From the NCBI RefSeq assembly GCF_000706625.1, contig NZ_KL407334.1, positions 1,246,316 through 1,310,315 on the forward strand: a DNA stretch of 64,000 nt, written 5' to 3'. The stretch is from Bartonella koehlerae C-29. Lineage in GTDB: Bacteria; Pseudomonadota; Alphaproteobacteria; Rhizobiales; Rhizobiaceae. The notes beneath the pieces were generated by a model. The model was not told the origin of the DNA. It ran no database searches and saw only the letters and a program-made list of their open reading frames with translations. A program made the translations under genes and the position numbers. Each line of letters starts with the position of its first letter. Within the stretch, counting starts at the first letter, position 1. Of this stretch, positions 60,767 through 64,000 are shown in pieces.

Positions 60767-61966
60767 TTAATCACACTTTTCCATATACCATGAAAAGCAA
60801 AAAATTATTAATCCACATAGGGTTAAAACACCCCCAAGAACAGCAGTATATTCATAACTATAGCCAAACTTCAAAACCCACGCTCCAGATTCTGCTCCAA
60901 GAGCATTGGCAATATTAAAAGCAGATTGCATTAATGCTCCCGCTAAAATCTGTCCATGGAAAGAAACATCCATGATTTTTGTTTGTATAGAAGGCATTGC
61001 TGCAAAAGAAGTACCAACCAAAAAGCATCCTAATGCTGCCATTAACGGAACATGGGATAAAAAGAAAAAAAGAAAAAAAACAAATGTACTCCAAAGCATA
61101 GAGAAAAATATCATTGGTGAAATACCAACTTTAACTGCAAACTTAGGCCCCAAGAGATTACCTACCACCATCCCCAATCCAACTAACGGCATAATAAATG
61201 GCACACAATCAAGAGAAATACCGGAAATATGCATTAATGTTGACTTAATATAAGTGAAAACAGAAAATAATCCTGATGCTCCAATTGAAACCATCACCAA
61301 GAGAAACCACACCTGCTTTTGCTTTAATGCTTCCAGCTCGCGTAGAAAACTTGTTTTCTGAGCATTTAAAACAGAAGGTAAGAATGCCCAAATAAGTAAA
61401 CAACACAATAAAGCAATAGCACCTACAAGAATAAAAGCAATATGCCAACCAACAATCTGTCCAATCCAGGTTGCACACGGTGCTCCCAAAACGGTTGCTA
61501 TTGTTAAACCAAGCATAACAAACCCAACAGCTTTGGAACGTTCATTCATTTTCACCATTGAAGCTGCAACCATAGTCGCAAAACCAAAATAGATGCCATG
61601 AGGAAGACCACTAAGAAAGCGCAACACTACTAATATACTAAAATCAGAAAAAAAGGCACTGGCAATATTTGCCAATGCATAAAAAAACATCAATCCTATT
61701 AAAACAGTTTTGCGTGAGAACTGAGCTGTTGCAACAGCCAAAAGAGGTGCTCCAATCACAACACCCAATGCATAAGCAGAAACATATTGGCCAGCTGTAG
61801 GAATATCAATATATGAGCTTCGTGCCATCTCCGGCTGTAGTCCCATTGCAACAAACTCTGCAGTACCAATAGCAAAACTTCCCACTGCAAGAGCTAAGAT
61901 TGCTAAACAGCGTGTTCTCAAATCAATCCCTGATAAAAGAACCTTTTGTTTATGAGAAAACTTCAT
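60767..61966 (-). CDS. MFS transporter, DHA1 sugar-efflux/AraJ-like type
   Basis: This inner-membrane exporter has 399 residues from the ATG at 61966, giving MKFSHKQKVLLSGIDLRTR; another ATG lies 11 codons upstream, and the frame is open 50 codons further, but those residues are polar and unlike the family. There are 12 helices, with FAIGTAEFVAMGLQPEMA in helix 1, typical of the AraJ/SotB/YdhP group, and RFLSGLPHGIYFGFATMVAA in helix 4. Members export arabinose, purines or drugs; the substrate here is not known. Confidence 0.82.
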   Translation of the reverse strand: MKFSHKQKVLLSGIDLRTRCLAILALAVGSFAIGTAEFVAMGLQPEMARSSYIDIPTAGQYVSAYALGVVIGAPLLAVATAQFSRKTVLIGLMFFYALANIASAFFSDFSILVVLRFLSGLPHGIYFGFATMVAASMVKMNERSKAVGFVMLGLTIATVLGAPCATWIGQIVGWHIAFILVGAIALLCCLLIWAFLPSVLNAQKTSFLRELEALKQKQVWFLLVMVSIGASGLFSVFTYIKSTLMHISGISLDCVPFIMPLVGLGMVVGNLLGPKFAVKVGISPMIFFSMLWSTFVFFLFFFLSHVPLMAALGCFLVGTSFAAMPSIQTKIMDVSFHGQILAGALMQSAFNIANALGAESGAWVLKFGYSYEYTAVLGGVLTLCGLIIFCFSWYMEKCD

Positions 61967-62754
61967 ATAATCACTTTTGTATAATGGTACTTTAAGCATG
62001 AAGTAATATGTGCAAAACGAACTCCGAAATGCCCTAATACTTATACCAAATAGGTCGCAAACACATCTTTCACAATGAAAAACTACAGAAGCTTTAGTTT
62101 TCTTTTGTAGTGGCATAAGAGAATGTACATTTATAGATCTTAATTATATGGTAGCTATAGTTTTTGTAACTTAAACGGAACTTTAGTTATTGAAATGTTA
62201 CTACCATTAGAAACAAGTCTAGCATTTTATAATCTTAGCCGTTTGTATTTTCAAAACTGTAATTTTAAACTATCTCAGTTTTATATCACCATAAATGAAA
62301 AACCTTTTACACTATAAAATACTGCAAACTTTCTAATACGACAATGACTAAGCCTCCATGATTTTATGTACAATAATTCATATCGACACCTTTTGTTGAA
62401 ATTTCATTATTGAACAGTAAAAAAATACAAATTTCCTCATAAAAATGTAATTTTCATACTTCCTTAAAGGCTTGCTAACCCTTCATTAATATTGTTGCTC
62501 TAAACAGTCATCATAAACAGAAAAAACTGTTTTTCTCCGGATCAGGTAGCGCGTACCGGAGTAACAGTTTCTGTTTTGTATAATAATTACAGAGGGAATA
62601 TTTACTGATTAAACCATACACCCGCCCTTTAGAACAGTGAGATTGTATTCTTGTGGAAAACATTTCTTACTTCATAATTTTAGCAAAACTTTTTAATGCA
62701 AAAATAAATAAAGAAACTTGAAACAGGTAGATATCGTGCATTACGGTTAATGCC
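61967..62754. other. gap between the MFS start and tgt end
   Basis: AT-rich and without an open frame. It carries the promoter of the MFS gene near its left end and a long hairpin near 62524-62570. Nothing else was recognised. Confidence 0.5.
62524..62570 (-). terminator. long two-part hairpin downstream of tgt
   Basis: AAACTGTT (62524-62531) pairs with AACAGTTT (62563-62570), and inside it CTCCGG (62535-62540) pairs with CCGGAG (62556-62561). In the 15-base loop GGTA and TACC can pair alternatively. On the minus strand the stem ends in TTTTTTCTGTTT, a good terminator tail for tgt, although it lies 185 bases past the tgt stop. It could instead belong to a small RNA. Confidence 0.5.
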
Positions 62755-63882
62755 TTATCGTCCTTTTTTCCATAAAGCACGAGTTTCAGCACAAAAATCA
62801 GCATAACATCCTTTCCCAATAGCATCACGAATTCCATGCATAAGCTGCTGATAATAAAAAAGATTATTCCAAGTTAACAACATACCACCAAGAGATTCAC
62901 CAGATTTAACCAAATGATGTAAATATGCACAACTATAATCATTTGCAGCAGGACAAAGCGACTGTGAATCCAGAGGATGTGAATCCTCCGCATAACGCGC
63001 ATTGCGCAAATTAATTCTCCCAAAGCGCGTAAAAGCTAAACCATGGCGCCCTGCACGTGTCGGCATAACGCAATCAAACATATCAATACCGCGAGCAACA
63101 CTTTGTAAAATATCATCAGGCGTACCCACCCCCATGAGATAACGTGGCTTATCCTCTGGCAAAATCGGACAAGTAGCATCTAACACAGCTGTCATAACAC
63201 TCTGCGGTTCACCAACTGCAAGCCCTCCAATAGCATAACCTTTCAAATCCATCTCTTTTAATGCTTGAGCAGACTGTTCACGCATTTTCATATTATCACC
63301 GCCTTGAACAATACCAAACAATGCTTTACCTGGCTGATCACCAAAAGCTGTTTTACAACGCTGCGCCCACCGCAATGAAAGTTCCATAGCAGATTCTATT
63401 TCTTTTTCACTTGCAGGTAATGCAATACATTGATCTAGCTGCATCTGGATATCAGAGTTAAGAAGCCCTTGAATCTCAATAGAACGCTCTGGACTCATTT
63501 CATAATACGCTCCATTAATATAAGAACGAAAAATCACACTTTGTTCAGTAATTTTACGGATTCCCGCCAGCGACATAACCTGAAATCCACCAGAATCCGT
63601 TAAAATAGGTCCATGCCAACGTGAAAAATGATGTAAGCCCCCTAAACGCGCAACACACTCAGCTCCTGGACGCAGCATTAAATGATAAGTATTACCCAAA
63701 ATGACATCTGCTCCAAGAGCACGTATCTGATCCATATACATAGCTTTAACGGTCCCAGTCGTTCCAACAGGCATAAATGCCGGTGTACGAATACACCCAC
63801 GTCCCGTTATAATTTCGCCTCGACGTGCACACCCATCTTGAGCAATTTTTCTATAATGAAATATCTTTATCAACACTCTCAT
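62755..63882 (-). CDS. tgt: tRNA-guanine transglycosylase (queuine tRNA-ribosyltransferase)
   Basis: Tgt swaps the wobble guanine of GUN anticodons for the queuosine precursor. The 375 residues form a TIM barrel with Asp96 in TDSGGFQVMSL, Asp270 (nucleophile) in DMFDCVMPTRAGRHG, and FGIVQGG. The zinc site near the C-terminus is degraded: where E. coli has CxCxxC before YSRAYLHH, this protein has Ser308, Cys310 and Ala313, with His322 and His323 kept. Length is normal and the rest of the core is intact. No queA or other queuosine synthesis gene is in the window, so whether it uses preQ1 or scavenged queuine is open. Confidence 0.93.
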   Translation of the reverse strand: MRVLIKIFHYRKIAQDGCARRGEIITGRGCIRTPAFMPVGTTGTVKAMYMDQIRALGADVILGNTYHLMLRPGAECVARLGGLHHFSRWHGPILTDSGGFQVMSLAGIRKITEQSVIFRSYINGAYYEMSPERSIEIQGLLNSDIQMQLDQCIALPASEKEIESAMELSLRWAQRCKTAFGDQPGKALFGIVQGGDNMKMREQSAQALKEMDLKGYAIGGLAVGEPQSVMTAVLDATCPILPEDKPRYLMGVGTPDDILQSVARGIDMFDCVMPTRAGRHGLAFTRFGRINLRNARYAEDSHPLDSQSLCPAANDYSCAYLHHLVKSGESLGGMLLTWNNLFYYQQLMHGIRDAIGKGCYADFCAETRALWKKGR

Positions 63883-64000
63883 CTTTTCGCTTCTATGAAT
63901 CCATATTGCTATAAAAAGAAAAGCTATACCTCTCTTACCAGCAGCAGCATAAACTTTATGGATTGATTCTTGATTCGCTAAATATTGTTACTAGCATAAA
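63883..64000. other. tgt upstream region at the window edge
   Basis: About 120 bases with the tgt ribosome site GAAGCGAAAAG. A plus-strand frame across tgt and this region is a shadow of tgt. Nothing else is readable. Confidence 0.4.

Overview
The window reads as part of the chromosome of a Bartonella species or a very close relative (Rhizobiales, Alphaproteobacteria). The coding DNA is AT-rich. The core proteins are alphaproteobacterial in type: CckA with a fused receiver, a cysteine-poor DksA, eukaryote-like NADP-Icd, small-type PurL with separate PurS and PurQ, and a 434-residue PurB. Several gene neighbourhoods are those usual in Rhizobiales: purC-purS-purQ-purL-bolA-grxD, ppk-ppx-rnd-aspS, erpA/dgt/argS/SPOR protein, and glmU-glmS-recG. 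Genus and protein family names rest on recognition of the translated sequence; no database search was possible.

Layout. 0.3-2.1 kb: a collapsed type ISP restriction/helicase gene. 2.3-6.9 kb: cckA, a FliO-like gene, dksA and a flavin reductase. 7.0-14.9 kb: rpe, purB, a small hydrolase, purC, purS, purQ, purL, bolA and grxD. 14.9-16.2 kb: a Bcr/CflA-type exporter. 17.1-29.5 kb: parC, aspS, rnd, ppx, ppk, a zinc-finger gene and an FAD monooxygenase, broken up by decayed DNA at 16.2-17.1 and 23.1-24.0 kb and by an extremely AT-rich island at 19.5-20.0 kb. 29.9-45.4 kb: dnaE and recG (divergent), a DUF3987 phage-type remnant, then glmS, glmU, ccdA, an exported repeat protein and erpA on the minus strand, with dgt and argS on the plus strand. 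45.5-52.5 kb: a large SPOR protein, a small membrane protein, ilvE, glpX and hom. 53.3-56.3 kb: a graveyard of accessory genes (serine recombinase, vapC-like toxin, hipA-like kinase), 1 kb upstream of tRNA-Glu. 58-64 kb: icd, two convergent MFS transporters and tgt.

Most intact genes are housekeeping: de novo purine synthesis (PurB, C, S, Q, L), Fe-S cluster handling (BolA, GrxD, ErpA), polyphosphate turnover (Ppk, Ppx), hexosamine and UDP-GlcNAc supply for the wall (GlmS, GlmU), DNA replication and repair (DnaE, RecG, ParC), translation (AspS, ArgS, tRNA-Glu, Tgt) and central metabolism (Rpe, GlpX, Icd, IlvE, Hom). No intact mobile element, CRISPR array or defence system was found.

The most informative accessory signal is negative. 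Every restriction, toxin-antitoxin, recombinase or phage-type gene recognised here is a pseudogene with several stops and frameshifts. This fits the reductive evolution of a host-restricted bacterium. I did not find a convincing new functional system. The unexplained items most worth checking are the AT island between parC and aspS, the duplicated rnd fragment, the three-repeat exported protein, the long low-complexity SPOR protein, the pseudoknot-like inverted repeats after ilvE, and the long hairpin downstream of tgt.
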